Source: Medicago truncatula (taxonomy: Eukaryota; Streptophyta; Magnoliopsida; Fabales; Fabaceae). From it: DNA of 64,000 nt. Location of the stretch: the NCBI RefSeq assembly GCF_003473485.1, contig NC_053046.1, positions 41,749,832 through 41,813,831 of the forward strand, written 5' to 3'. Below are positions 10,926 to 22,140 of the stretch, in pieces. The number at the start of each line of letters is the position of its first letter. Position 1 is the first letter of the stretch. Made by a program: the position numbers and the translations under genes. The notes below the pieces were generated by a model, which saw only the letters and a list, made by a program, of their open reading frames with translations, did not search any database and was not told the DNA's origin.

Positions 10926-11786
10926 TGTACTTGCAGAAAAAGTACGGTAAAGATTTTAGGGTTAAGAATCGCAGATTAGGGTTCTAATCTAGGGGTTTTT
11001 AGACTGAATAATGGATCCTTTTAGAATGACCCTAAGGGGGTTATTTATAGCCTGCTAATGGGCTTTTTCCTGCGTGACTTAAGCTCTAAGAAAGCAGGGT
11101 TTTTAGTCTTTTTGGCTTATTTAGGCGGTTTAAGGCGACTTCTAGAGGTTCCTAGAAGCCGAGGTGGGCGGCGTCCTGAGGAGGACGCGCCTAGACCTCC
11201 AAAGTCCCTTCTATAGGGCGCCTAAGCCCTTCTGGAGGGCTTGTAACCCTTAGGAATATTTATGACGGTCCACAGCCCCCAAGCACGAGGCTTGGAACAA
11301 GGCGAAGTGATGAATAATGTGGATTTGGTCCTGCTGGAGGGCTTTTAAACCCTTAGGAATATTATGACGGTCCACAGCCCCCCAAGCACGAGGCTTGGAA
11401 CAAGGCGAAGTGATGAATAATGTGGATTTGGTCCTGCTGGAGGGCTTTTAAACCCTTAGGAATATTAATGACGGTCCACAGCCCCCCAAGCACGAGGCTT
11501 GGAACAAGGCGAAGTGATGAATAATGTGGATTTGGTCCTGCTGGAGGGCTTTTAAACCCTTAGGAATATTATGACGGTCCACAGCCCCCCAAGCACGAGG
11601 CTTGGAACAAGGCGAAGTGATGAATAATGTGGATTTGGTCCTGCTGGAGGGCTTTTAAACCCTTAGGAATATTATGACGGTCCACAGCCCCCAAGCACGA
11701 GGCTTGGAACAAGGCGAAGTGATGAATAATGTGGATTTGGTCCTGCTGGAGGGCTTTTAAACCCTTAGGAATATTATGACGGTCCA
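10926..11786 (-). repeat. LTR (5' LTR of the minus-strand element), expanded by 103-bp units
   Basis: 861 bp. The first ~347 bp match the other LTR; then come five tandem ~103-bp units, each from CAGCCCCC...AAGCACGAGG to ...GACGGTCCA. Each unit contains a copy of the polypurine-tract-like run next to the LTR terminus. The primer-binding site abuts at 10908-10925. Confidence 0.82.
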
Positions 11787-13500
11787 GAGGGGAATTGCAA
11801 GATTTTGCTCGAAATAAGTTGAAGGGATTCGAGGATGAAATTATCGATAACTTGAAGTCTGCAATTAGAGAAGTAGTGGTATGCTCATCATAACTCACAT
11901 TTCATATTTTCTGTTACTTTTGGATCCTGTTGGAGAAACCTAACAGTTAACATATAGAGTTGACACTGCAGGATGGTGGTGATGAATATTGTCTTCTTGC
12001 AAATTTGAGAAGGTTGCGTGAACTTCAATTGTCTAGATATGTGAATTAACTGGAAAAGTAAGGGAACTCTTACTCATTTTCCTTTTTCTTTCTCCAGCGT
12101 AAATATATTATGTCTTGAGGTCTGAAAAAATGTGTCATTTGCCAAAGGTATGCACTGTGCTTGCCGAAACATGGTACTTAGTATGACAAATTCAAGCACG
12201 ACAGAGCACGAACTATTGGGATATCAGCCTAATTCATATGTGCTTCAGAAGTTCTGGGAACATTGTCAACAACAGCTTGATGTTTCATGTAACCCCGACA
12301 AATATGCTAAAGAAGTTGGACTATTCATCTTATGTTTCTTAATTTTTACTTGAAACTAATTATTACACTTGAGACTGAAAATATAGTCTATTCACTGAGT
12401 ATATTTTACCTGAAACTAATTATTACACTTGAGCCTGAAAATGTTGTATATTCACTGTGTGTAGAATGAGGGTAAAGTACAATATATACATTAATCTGAC
12501 CTAACCAATCCCTCAAGATAAGGGAAAAGAATCAATAACAAAGGAAAGATTCTTGTAAAATACAATTGCGATAATATCTCGTCTCAAGGATATAATAATA
12601 TTCTCAGTTTTTAATATCTCAACCATTACAAAATGACTAAATACTCATTGGTGCATCTTTGATCCTTCGTATTTCTTTTGTGTGCTCATCTTGTTTATAA
12701 TGCTGGAAGTCTATTCATTTGCCTATACATTTTTAGATGAGGTAGAAGATGACGATGTAACAAAAGAATACTCAGAGGGGACAAATAGATGTGATGTTTT
12801 AATTGCTGCTTGCAAGCTGATTACTAATGATGTTGTCCCAAAGGTAAATTATTATTTGTTTGAGTTATGAAAATTGCCAATTTCTTGGCGTTAATCTTTT
12901 TCTTACCAGTGAAATTTATTTTGATGCCAAAATTTTGGGGCTATTACCAATGCAGGATTATCTTGCTCCTGAGATTATTTCTCATTTTGTAAGGCATGGA
13001 ACAGATGTGGCTGAGATTGTAAAACTTCTGATCACATTTTAAAAAAAAGAGAGGATGATTTGGCTCCCATTTTTCTTGAAGCACTTAAAAAGGTAATTGT
13101 ATTTCTGGATGTTGGCTGATATATTGGATCCCCTCTGCTTTTCTAAGTGCTCACCTATTTATTTTGATACGCATACCATTGTCATACTGTCGATAACTCT
13201 GGAGATGACACTATTTCATCAGAAAACTATTTTTCGGAATGTAAAAATTTGGCTGTTCAGCTTTCTGGAACTTTTATTGTTGCTGCCGGGAACAAGCATA
13301 AGTCAAACATTTTAAAACTTGTCAATCAAAACATTTGTCTTTTCTGGAAGCGGCAGTGATCCATTTTGTGTCCAAACTCCTTGCATCAGATGTGTTGGAA
13401 ATGTGAGTTTGCTTCTTATTGTTAGTGCTATTCAGAAATATTTGCTTCTGTGCACATTCTAACCAGCTTCTTTATAAATAGTAAGAAGGGTGTTGAGAAG

Positions 13501-13634
13501 CGAACCATACCACATAGTTCCAGCAACAACAAAAGCTGCAAAAAATACAGCAGCGATACTACTGGAAAGGACGGTTTCAATATTTCCCATACGCAATCCT
13601 TTGTATAAACGTTGAGGTGGACGCACACTAAGAT
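13501..13634 (-). other. psbB: Nuclear insertion of chloroplast DNA (psbB fragment)
   Basis: On the minus strand about 45 codons read [20 protein letters not shown] and continue [18 protein letters not shown], an exact-looking stretch of the photosystem II CP47 protein. The flanking frame on both sides is unrelated, so this is a short plastid fragment (NUPT) lodged between two SCC3-like blocks. It keeps an open frame but is far too short to function. Confidence 0.88.
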
Positions 13635-13745
13635 AAAAATGTAAATAAAGAAGAAAATCCCAGTGGCTGGCACCCCTATTGCTGCACATTTGTTGAGGTC
13701 TTACGTGAAAAATGTGCAAATAATGAAGTCTTTCAAGGTAGTTTA

Positions 13746-14280
13746 TGCAATTTTTTCTCTATTTTAATTATTGTACTGGAATGCCAGACACTTGTCATTT
13801 TAAAGCAGCGATAGATTTCTACCAAAACCAAAATATATAATTTATGGCTTTGAAAAGTTAAATGATACTCGTTAAAGGATACACGATACTCAATTGTTTA
13901 TGAACAATACATTGTTTGATGTATCATTTTCCTTTTTAACTGTGGCAAATAATGAATGAGTTCATATGGTTGCCTTTGTTCTTGCTGTTTTGTTTGCTTT
14001 TGCTAATGAGCCTCATAGTTCAAGAGCTTTCTGCAGTTGTAATTCTCTATGTTTCCATGTTGAACCTCTCTGGTCATGTAGTTGTCTCTCTTGCTTCTTT
14101 TGAATTTCAAGTTCTATTAAGGAGATAATATTCAAAGTTGATTATCTCATGAGATAAGTAATGCAACTTGATCACTGCTTATGGATACAACTGTATAACC
14201 TTTGGATTATCAAGACAATTCAGTATCGATTTGGCTCCTCTAAAGTGTGAATAAGGAGTTGACTTGTTCTCCTTATTATA
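13746..14280. other. Spacer after the SCC3 pseudogene
   Basis: AT-rich, no recognisable coding or repeat ends. It may be SCC3-derived intron sequence, but nothing in it proves that. Confidence 0.4.
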
Positions 14281-14284
14281 TTTA

Positions 14285-14610
14285 TTAGATAAATCAGAAA
14301 TTGCTATTCTTCCCAATTTTTCTATTATGCCTCAATCTATTGAACGTTACAAGCCAGGATTTACATATGTCAGAAAACGCATAAAACAGGTTCCCACTGC
14401 CCCTCCCGACACTGAGCCGCCACCTGATCCTGAACCAGTCGAACCAAAACGTTCTAGTCGAACATCTCGAGCACCAGATAGATTTTCACCAGACAGGTAT
14501 GATTCCAAACATACGTCTTTGACTGCCTCACTCTCTAGCATATCCATTCCTACTTGTTACTCACAGGCTGTTAAACATGAAATTGTTAGAAAATTAATGT
14601 TGGTACTTTG
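14285..14610 (+). mobile_element. Ty1/copia polyprotein fragment
   Basis: The frame contains a proline-rich stretch PPPDPEPVEPKRSSRTSRAP and then KHTSLTASLSSISIPTCYSQ followed by AVKHE, typical of the linker between integrase and reverse transcriptase in plant copia elements. No LTRs or other domains adjoin it. It is a small broken fossil. Confidence 0.75.
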
Positions 14611-14828
14611 TTTCTGCTTTTTGCCAATTTTGGAATTGAATTATTGAAGTCAATCTGGTGTATATCAACACTTGAGCTGAAGCATGAGCTAGGTTGATCG
14701 GCAATACCCTTCTTATATCAACTTTTTCACGAATATTGAAAAGTCTTCCTCTAAATGCTGTATCATCTCATTCCTTGGTGCATGAAGAAAAGTAAGAAAA
14801 TTCAAGTGAAAGTTACCTTGAAAGTCAT

Positions 14829-14940
14829 ATTTAATTAGTCTGTGAAAGGTAGACAAATTGTCAGCCATTAAGGGTTGTTATATCAATGTCTTCTCCGCAC
14901 TTTTTAGTGGGTTAAATATATTTTTAGTCCATATAAAATC
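14829..14940. repeat. Direct repeat flanking the SCC3 pseudogene, right copy
   Basis: Partner of 7676-7790, same orientation, roughly 90% similar by eye. Confidence 0.75.
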
Positions 14941-15059
14941 TCAAAATATCGTTTATTATCTACCATTCCTGGTATGATTACGTGCAAATGTTAAGTAGAT
15001 CAATCGATCTTATTAACCATGTTAAACACGACATAAGAAGTTCCAATGAGAAAAAAAAA

Positions 15060-15364
15060 AAAAAAACAATTACATTAATAACTTTCTCCTTAAGCACGAA
15101 GTTGATTAGCAATAACGTTCTAATGCCAACCTTTTCACTAAGATTAAAGTCATCCTCTAATTGCTCCAAATGTGGATATATGTGTTCGGTTTGAAACCAC
15201 TCACCTCTATCTCGATCAATTGCGAAAAGATTTTTGTAGAATATTTTCACCAAATTACGAATCTGCTCATTGTTTTCTATCCATTGACCTTGTTTATTCC
15301 AAACCATTAGAACATTGTTCTTGCTGCGTCTATTCACTGTCTTCAAGACCGGGAGTCTCTCCAA
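15060..15364 (-). mobile_element. LINE ORF2 fragment (upstream of the reverse transcriptase core)
   Basis: The minus-strand frame reads RRSKNNVLMVWNKQGQWIEN, then EQIRNLVKIFYKNLFA and WFQTEHIYP. This is the endonuclease-to-RT linker of plant LINE ORF2. The frame drifts into low-complexity sequence towards 15060, where a 17-base A run lies on the plus strand. Confidence 0.7.
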
Positions 15365-17380
15365 CCTCTTCCAAACCCCCTTTACCAGCGGACACGTTCC
15401 AACATTGTTTGGTCGGAGGTGTATCTATCAAATTTGGTGTTCTAGGCACATTTGGTCGGAGGTGTATCTATTAAAGTCCGAAAATTTGGGTTGTTACAGT
15501 TGCAGTGAAGCAACTTGACAGAAATGGAATTCAAGGGAACATGGTATTTTGATTTTGAGTCTTTTGCACCACCTTAACTTGTCAACTTAGTAGAATTATA
15601 GATAGCAAGTTTGGTGATAGTTAAAAACACAATTGTACTAGTTATGCTATATGACAAGAATGTTAAAAATGAAGCATTAACTTTTATAATCCTATTGTTG
15701 GAAAAAAGATGTAACATTAAGCTACATTGAGACAAAAATCTCTCCTTTGCCCGGTGGCCGTTGGCCACAGTTTTTGGATTAATTGTCATCTCTCTGTTCT
15801 TTTTATATAATGCTTCCTTGGTTTGTGCTTTGAAATTTAGATAAGTTCCCAAGTTGAAGATTCTTATACTGAATTTGGCTACCGGATGGTGGCATTTGAT
15901 TCCAGGCTGCTTATCAACATTACATTTTATTATTATAGTGCTTCTTTTTTGTATTTCTGAAATGATTAACCTATGGTTTTAAATGGAGGCACACGGCCGC
16001 AATTGCATCACACTGCAATTGCGGTCTGATCTTCAATCACGTGTACGAACTTTCGCAACGGCACTAGCTACCGCATCAGACAATTGAACTTGTTGCTATT
16101 TTGTAGATCATGGAATATGAGAGTTAATGAAGCTACTTATTTTGTTATGTTTATCACTTTTATCTGTTGTTAATTAAAATATTTTATAAGAAACAAATTA
16201 TGGATTGGTATTAGTGAAGAATTTGTGCATCAGAGAGTATTCCAATGTCTTATTAGTGGACTAGCAGAAAGTATTCCTACATATGACTATGACTTATCAA
16301 GTTTGGGAAAATACCATACATATAGCATTTAAAAGTAGGGAGAACAGTTTACTTTTGGGGTTCCGGGAGATATTTCCCCTGGCAAATACACGTGTTTCTT
16401 GTAGTGTGTGTGAAGCAAACACCACGGTATACTTTGAAGAAATTCCTGAAGCAAGTCATTGGAAAAATCGTGCCACAATGGAATCGTAACAGAAACGTTT
16501 TTTTTTTCAGTAGCTTTTAGTTTTACGTTTTCAGAATAGAGCTTATTTTCGCTTTTAGCTTAAGTTGTGATTTCTTAGTAATTCAATTCCGATTCAAACA
16601 ATAATCGTTCCTGCAGAATTGTATGAGATTTTCGAACCACTTTGTGAAGAAATAAATTTCAGATTCATCTTTACATTTTCGTGCAATTTGGTCCCTGAAA
16701 GTTTCTGTTTGCAATTTCTGCATCTCTGTTCTTATTTATTTATTTGCTTTTGTTTCTTTCATTCTTATTTATTCATCCAATTTCCATTGAGTCTCTTTAC
16801 TATTATTCATAGTTGTTTGATTGCTAGCTACTTTAATCCCTATTATTCATGTGCTATTGCTGGTGCCGTAAGACATATTGCTTTTGATTCCATAGCTTTT
16901 TGATTTAGTGTTCATTGCCGTGTAAATTCATTGCCTTTAGAAACTACTTATTCATGTCCAGTTGCTGTGATGTTTTACTCTAGTGATATTATTAGTTAGC
17001 CGCTTACTTCCTTGTTCCATAATTTCGTTGTTATTGAATTCAGTTAATTCTGCTGATTGTGTTCTTTCAACCGGTGCTGCTTGTTTGCCTGGCTGGTCCT
17101 ATTCTTGTTTTTATTATCATGTTGATGCTTGTTTAAGTTTTGCAGTACGGTTCCTTACATAGCAGTCTGCGGCAAAGATTGTTCGAGGGAAATTTATACT
17201 CAATTAAAGCTTCAGATTGTTGCAGTGGTCATTGTCGCACCTGCTCTTTTACTTCTTTTTAAGTTGCCATCTGATAACAGGTTCCGTTCTTACGTTATTA
17301 TTTGCTTTCTATTTAGTATGAATTCAGCAGAAGTAAATTTAGTGTCTAATTTAATTATGTCTGAGTAGTCTAAATTGAGT
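15365..17380. other. Spacer with no supported gene
   Basis: Several short frames exist but none resembles a protein. Around 15990-16080 lies a GC-richer patch with repeated GCAATTGC/CCGCA motifs like those of degenerate legume repeats. The pyrimidine-rich 16600-17100 could be part of the long LTR that ends near 18033, but this is not provable here. Confidence 0.4.
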
Positions 17381-17389
17381 CCAAAACGA

Positions 17390-18033
17390 GGTTCCGTCCG
17401 ACGCAGCTCATGTAAATTACGCGTTTCTTGTAGTGTAACGAGGATTTAAACAATTGTTTGAAAAATTCTGTTTTGTAATTGTTAAAAATCTACTACGAAA
17501 GTAGAGATACCGAGATATCTTTTACACATCGAAAGAGCGAAAACGATATCCAACTTAAAAAAATATCAAGTTTTTAATAGAAAAGGTTAAAGCAAAAGCA
17601 TTTATTTTCTTTTAATTAAGAGTTTATTGAATTTAGAAAAAGGAATTTTTAGGCCTGTAATTATACGCTACGAAAGTAGGTTGTTACGCGTCTAAAAATT
17701 CCGACAATGTGTTGCGAAAGCAAACATTGTCTCTTGTTCGATAAATCCTACAAGCAGCTTTAATTCTCTCGTTACCATTTAATTAGCGCAATAATTTACG
17801 TGAGTGATGGAAGTCGACGGAAACCGTCGTTTTGGTCTCTACTAGTCCATTAATTAATTAAAAACCTTTTTATTCCGCACAAATTCCAAAATATTTTGAT
17901 TTCGCCTTAGATAAACATAGAAACAACAGAAAGCGGTACTTCTTAGTTTGGTCTCTGTAGATACGATACTTTTTATACTAAAACTGACATAGCCGTGCAC
18001 TTGCGGCCCTGTCAAGTTTTTTGCGCCAAATAT
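17390..18033 (+). mobile_element. Probable Athila-like gypsy LTR/leader relic
   Basis: The end reads 'ccgtgcacttgcggccctgt', 'caagttttttgcgcc', which resembles the segment leading into the TGGCGCC primer-binding site of Athila-type elements. Upstream 'acgctacgaaagtaggttg' type repeats also fit. No coding domains or second LTR were found; this is an old broken piece. Confidence 0.4.
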
Positions 18034-18357
18034 GAAGAGTATAATTTAGTGTGTCAGTTGTTCTCAATACTATACTAGTAATCCTTACAAAATGAAAGTT
18101 GCTAGAAAGAAACTATGTGAACTTCTTCAATTATTGAAAATCACGTTGCTCTCTCAGAACAAAATCTTACAATATTGAAGGATAGGAATTAAAATTCTTC
18201 TTACAATATTGAATTATTCTGGATAGATACAATATTGAGAAATTTAGAAGCAAGTGAACGTGAGTTAAAATATTTTAATTAATTTTTTTTTCTTGAGGGG
18301 ATTAAATATATATTGTTTGTTACTATCCCATCATTTGTCTTACAAATATAACATAGC

Positions 18358-18359
<2 letters not shown>

Positions 18360-18439
<80 letters not shown>
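18360..18439 (+). tRNA. tRNA-Leu (anticodon UAG)
   Basis: 80 bp folding as a class II tRNA. The acceptor stem GACAGTT pairs with AGCTGTC, followed by discriminator A. Box A reads TGGCCGAGTGG. The anticodon stem CCAGA/TCTGG encloses TTTAGGC, placing TAG at 34-36. There is a long variable arm, and the T arm GTGGGTTCAAATCCCAC contains box B. No intron, and CCA is not encoded, as expected for a nuclear gene. Downstream T runs from 18443 can serve as a Pol III terminator. Confidence 0.96.
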
Positions 18440-18440
<1 letters not shown>

Positions 18441-18899
18441 TATTTTTGTTTTTTCATCATTTTTCACCAAAACTGTTTGTGTCCATTACTATGAATACTC
18501 ATTAAGGTTCATATTGATTAATGGATAAAATATAGCAAGTACCTTAGTGGTGTACATGATTGTCCTATTTATAGAGACAATCACACCAATTGAGAAATAA
18601 ACTAATTAGGTAGCTCATCCCTTTATTAGTGTTCTATTTAATGATTTGGAAATGGACAAATTGGATTACCTGCACTCAAATTTTTGTAGAAACTTTCAGT
18701 AATGAGTTTGTATCTCAGGCATGTGATTTCTTCTCAGATTCAACTGTGGAGATCAACTCATTTATTCAGGGAGCCAGAATTGATGGGATCATTCACAAAA
18801 ATAAATTTGAAACCTATGTGAACTAATTTAACAACAAATATTCGTTTCTAAGAACTGATTTGAAATATAACTGGGTCTATATGGCTGGCTTCACTTACA

Positions 18900-20747
18900 A
18901 TGTCATTAGACTATTTTAAGGATGATGTATGGAACAAAAGTTTTTGGGGTGATATTGAATATGCTATGAGTGATAATAAAAATGGTAGTAAGATATTTAT
19001 TACCTCAGGTGAGATTGAATATGCTATGAGTGATAATAAAAATGGTAGTAAGATATTTATTACCTCAAGAAGTATGGATGTTGCAGTGTATTGTAAGAAA
19101 TTTTCTTTTATTGAAGTGCATGAACTACAACCTTTAACAGAAGAAAAATCATTTGATTTGTTCAACAAGAAGGCATTTCAATTTGACTTTGCAAGGGCTT
19201 ACCACTAGCAATTGTTACTATTGGTGGTCTTTTATCTACAAAGGAGAGAAATGCATTTGAATGGCAGAGATTTAGTGAAAATATGACTTTAGAGCTAAGG
19301 AATGATTCCGATTTGATCGGGATAAAAAAGATTTTAGGATTTAGCTACGATAATTTGCTTTTTTTATCTTAAATCCTGTTTGTTATATTTTGGAATGTAT
19401 CCAGAAGATTATGAAGTTAAATCAAAGAGAGTGATTCTACAGTGGATAGCTGAAGGGTTTGTGAAGGAGGAAAGTGGAAAGACTTTGGAAGAAGTTGCTG
19501 AAGTATATTTAACTGAGTTGATTCGTCGTAGTTTGGTGCAAGTATCCTCAATTAGAATTGATGGAAAAACTAAAAGTTGTTTTGTTCACGATTTGATACG
19601 TATGATGATCCATGAAAAGTGTGAGGAATTAAGTTTTTGCAAGCATTTCAATGAAGATGGTCATTCATCTTTAAGTGGAACTCTTAGACGCCTATCAGTA
19701 ACAACCAATTCCAGTGATTTCATAGCACGTATTGAAAACTCACATATTCGGTCACTACAACTTTTCACAAATAAAAATTTAGATGAATCCATGGTGAATA
19801 GAATCTTGAAAAAGCACAGGACACTGAAGGTGCTTGATTTTCAAGATGACTCATTGATTATTGATTTTAAACATTTTAGAAGTCTGGTCCACTTGAAATA
19901 TTTAAGCTTCAAGATTAGATCCGAACAACACCAAAATGTACTTCCCAAATGGATTGGTCTTCTCCTAAATCTGGAGACCTTGGATCTAAGGGCTTCTTAT
20001 TATTGTAGCGTTATACCAAAGGACATTAGCAAACTTAGAAAGCTACGCCATCTTATGGGCTACAAGATGTGTTTGTCTAAATGGAAGGATGTTATAGGAT
20101 GCATGGAATCTCTACAAACATTGAGTGCAGTGAAAATTGGTAAGGGTGGAATAGAGTTAATTAAAGAGTTGAGAAAGCTAAGGCAGTTAAGGAAGTTGAA
20201 CTTGTTTTATGCGAGGGCAGAACATTTTAGCGCTTTATCTTCCTCATTGAATGAGATGCGACACTTGAAAAAATTAAGCATTGTATCAGGATGGGGACAA
20301 GATTTTGTTTATGATGTCATTGATTTACATTTGGTTTCGCCTCCACCTATGCTTCGAAAGCTTAAACTATGTGGCAAGTTGAAGAAGTTTCCAGAGTGGG
20401 TTCCTCAACTTAAAAATCTTGTTAAGTTTGATTTAGCAAATTCCTTCTTAAATGATGATCCAATTAAGTATCTAGAAAACATGCTAAACATGTTGTCCCT
20501 CTCAATCATCTACAATGCTTATGAAGGCGAAAGCTTACATTTTCATGACGGAGGTTGTCAAAATCTAAAGGAACTGTACATTGGAGGCTTGCTCAACGTG
20601 AATTCAATTGTTATCGATAAAGGAGCATTGCATTCTCTAAAATTGTTTGAGTTATTCCATATCCCCAACCTCAAGACGGTTCCTTCTGGGATCCAACACC
20701 TAGAGAAGCTTGAAGTTCTACATGTTCCGTATGAACTCCTTGCATAA
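18900..20747 (+). pseudogene. CC-NB-LRR (RPM1-like) resistance gene, 5'-truncated and broken
   Basis: The order is that of a plant CNL from kinase-2 onward. DDVWNKSFW (kinase 2, ~18918) comes first, then GSKIFITSRSMDVA (RNBS-B), VHELQPLTEEKSFDLF (RNBS-C), GLPLAIVTIGGLLS (GLPL, ~19194, frame +1), LYFGMYPEDYEVK (RNBS-D, ~19381), VHDLIR (MHD region) and then LRRs. From 19380 a 455-aa frame stays open to the stop at 20747. The coiled coil and P-loop are missing; frameshifts lie near 19195 and in the T-run near 19362. A 60-bp unit in RNBS-B is duplicated in frame. The open LRR frame suggests that the breakage is fairly young. Making a functional receptor is unlikely. Confidence 0.85.
18948..19067 (+). 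repeat. 60-bp in-frame tandem duplication within the NB domain
   Basis: Units at 18948-19007 and 19008-19067 differ at one base (GATATT/GAGATT) and each encode YAMSDNKNGSKIFITS. The unit is a multiple of three, so it does not itself break the frame. It duplicates the RNBS-B strand. Confidence 0.95.
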
Positions 20748-21031
20748 TTTAATCTTAGTGTGGCAAATCAATCCAAAACTTTAATGACTAAGGAGATAGA
20801 AATCAAATTCCATATAATTGTAAAAATATATTGGCAATATTTCTGGTTCTGTCATCAAAGCAAAACATTTTTTATTTTTCCTAAATTTATTTATTTATTT
20901 TGCCTCACTTTACATTTCTTCTGCCACATGCTTTGTATTTTTTTTTGTTATTCTACGTCAATAATTATAAGGTTTCTATTGTGTTGTACCCTCAAGAGGT
21001 TTTTGGTTGGAATCATTTCATTCTAAGCAGT

Positions 21032-22140
21032 CTAATCTCCACAATAGTAATAATTTGTTGTTAAATCTGTAGGTCGTTGGCTTCTATGCAGGCATGGATG
21101 CAGGTAGTGGGGTTTGGGGTCAGCTGACCCCACTCTTAGTGATGACATATTGTCATTACGTAATTTTATATTCATTTTGATCATAATTTGGAGTTCACAA
21201 GGCAACTTATGCAGCAAAAAGAGCAGAAAACTGAAGAAAATACAAAGAAAGAAAACGTGTCTAGATTTGGTAAAAACGTGACACGATTTTGGAAGACCAA
21301 AACATGCTTTCGACATTGAGGAAAACGTGTCACGATGGCAAAAACGTGACATGATTTGAGGAAATCCTAATTCAGCTGTTTACGATTCAAAGGAAAACGT
21401 GTCACGATTCACTTAAAACGTGACACGATTTTAGGCAAATTTTTGTGCCTATTTAAGCTGAAGACTATTCCAAAGACAAGGGTTACGATTTGGAGAGAGC
21501 AAAGTGCGATTTTGAGACTACAAGACGGCTAGGAGGGCGATTTCTTCACTCTTTTACCAGTTCATGTATGTATTGATTCCTCTAATGATTATGTTATTTG
21601 TAAACACCATTATGAGTAGCTAAATCCATTAGAGGTTAGGTCTGAGATGATTCTTTGTAACCCTAATTGAACCATGTTGCTGTGAAACTCTATTTATTGT
21701 GAATGACAATCTAGTTTTTATTCAATTCAATTGTTCTTAATGCTTTTTATATCCTGATCAAATATAAATATGATTTAGTGAGAACGAATGACTACTGACC
21801 ATAGCTTTCGACTTAGACCTAATTAAATTGTTCTAATAAAGATGGTTAGTCTAGGAATAGATAATCGTTTCTTAGTGATATTAGGTTAACGTGCTTAAAC
21901 CTTCGAAGATTATTAGACCACCTAAGGAATTAGGGGTTGTAGTTTAAGAAGAGGGTCATAACTCAAGGGATTGATTAGGACTATTTTGTTAACTATCGTG
22001 GAATTATAGAATCATTCATAAGAATAGGTGCAGTATACCAATTAGGAGAACATCGAGGATTCGAAAGACCTAAACTCATCTCTCTTTTATTCTTAACACA
22101 AACTTTATTTTCCGTTAGTTAATTTTATGCAATCAATTGG
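21032..22140 (+). mobile_element. Probable LTR-retrotransposon LTR/leader relic
   Basis: It begins near a GTCAGCTGACCC palindrome, carries several AAACGTGTCACGATT/AACGTGACACGATTTT repeats (21250-21435), then a short 'cctatttaagctg' promoter-like stretch and a long non-coding leader with features seen in legume gypsy LTRs. No partner LTR, primer site or coding domain was identified. Fossil; the family call is weak. Confidence 0.35.

Larger units (their letters stand above)
8090..11786 (-). mobile_element. Non-autonomous Ty3/gypsy-type (TAT-like) LTR retrotransposon
   Basis: A 3.7-kb element with TG...CA long terminal repeats and a perfect 5-bp target duplication GAGGG (8085-8089, 11787-11791), inserted in an SCC3-like exon. 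It is read on the minus strand: 5' LTR 11786-10926, primer-binding site just inside (TTGGCGCCGTCTGTGGG, complement of 10908-10924), 3' LTR 8539-8090 with a G-rich polypurine tract before it. The 2.4-kb interior has no recognisable gag or pol and instead holds short tandem arrays, so it must have moved with help from another element. The structure looks whole at its ends. The shared LTR parts differ at only a few of ~340 bases, so the insertion is recent, probably under about a million years. Confidence 0.88.
7795..13745 (+). pseudogene. SCC3: Cohesin subunit SCC3 (STAG) pseudogene
   Basis: Exon-like blocks in order match plant sister-chromatid cohesion protein 3. 7795-7920 reads LLRKF and LVEIVLYMNLE. 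7975-8089 reads AFFKHGDEDLLRACVKAIN. 11790-11879 continues GELQDFARNKLKGFEDEI. 11972-12058 reads DGGDEY and RELQLSRYV. Near 12215 comes LGYQPNSYVLQKFWEHCQQQ. 12737-12843 reads DVTKEYSEGTNR and NDVVPK. 12956-13092 reads DYLAPEIISHFVRHGTDVAE. About 13200-13330 reads SENYFSECKNLAVQLSGTF, and 13672-13735 reads PSGWHPY. Several GT-AG introns remain, so it arose by DNA duplication and not retroposition. It is broken by stops and frameshifts (e.g. stop after YVN near 12040, stop in ITF*KK near 13040), an LTR element and a plastid insertion. Only the middle of the ~1,100-aa protein is present. Confidence 0.85.

Noticed and set aside
11569-11898. 109-aa frame with an internal 37-residue repeat
   Set aside because: The repeat is the 103-bp LTR unit read in a chance frame; no protein family.
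13459-13719. 86-aa frame as a functional psbB gene
   Set aside because: Only about 45 codons are plastid-like; the remainder is unrelated flanking sequence.
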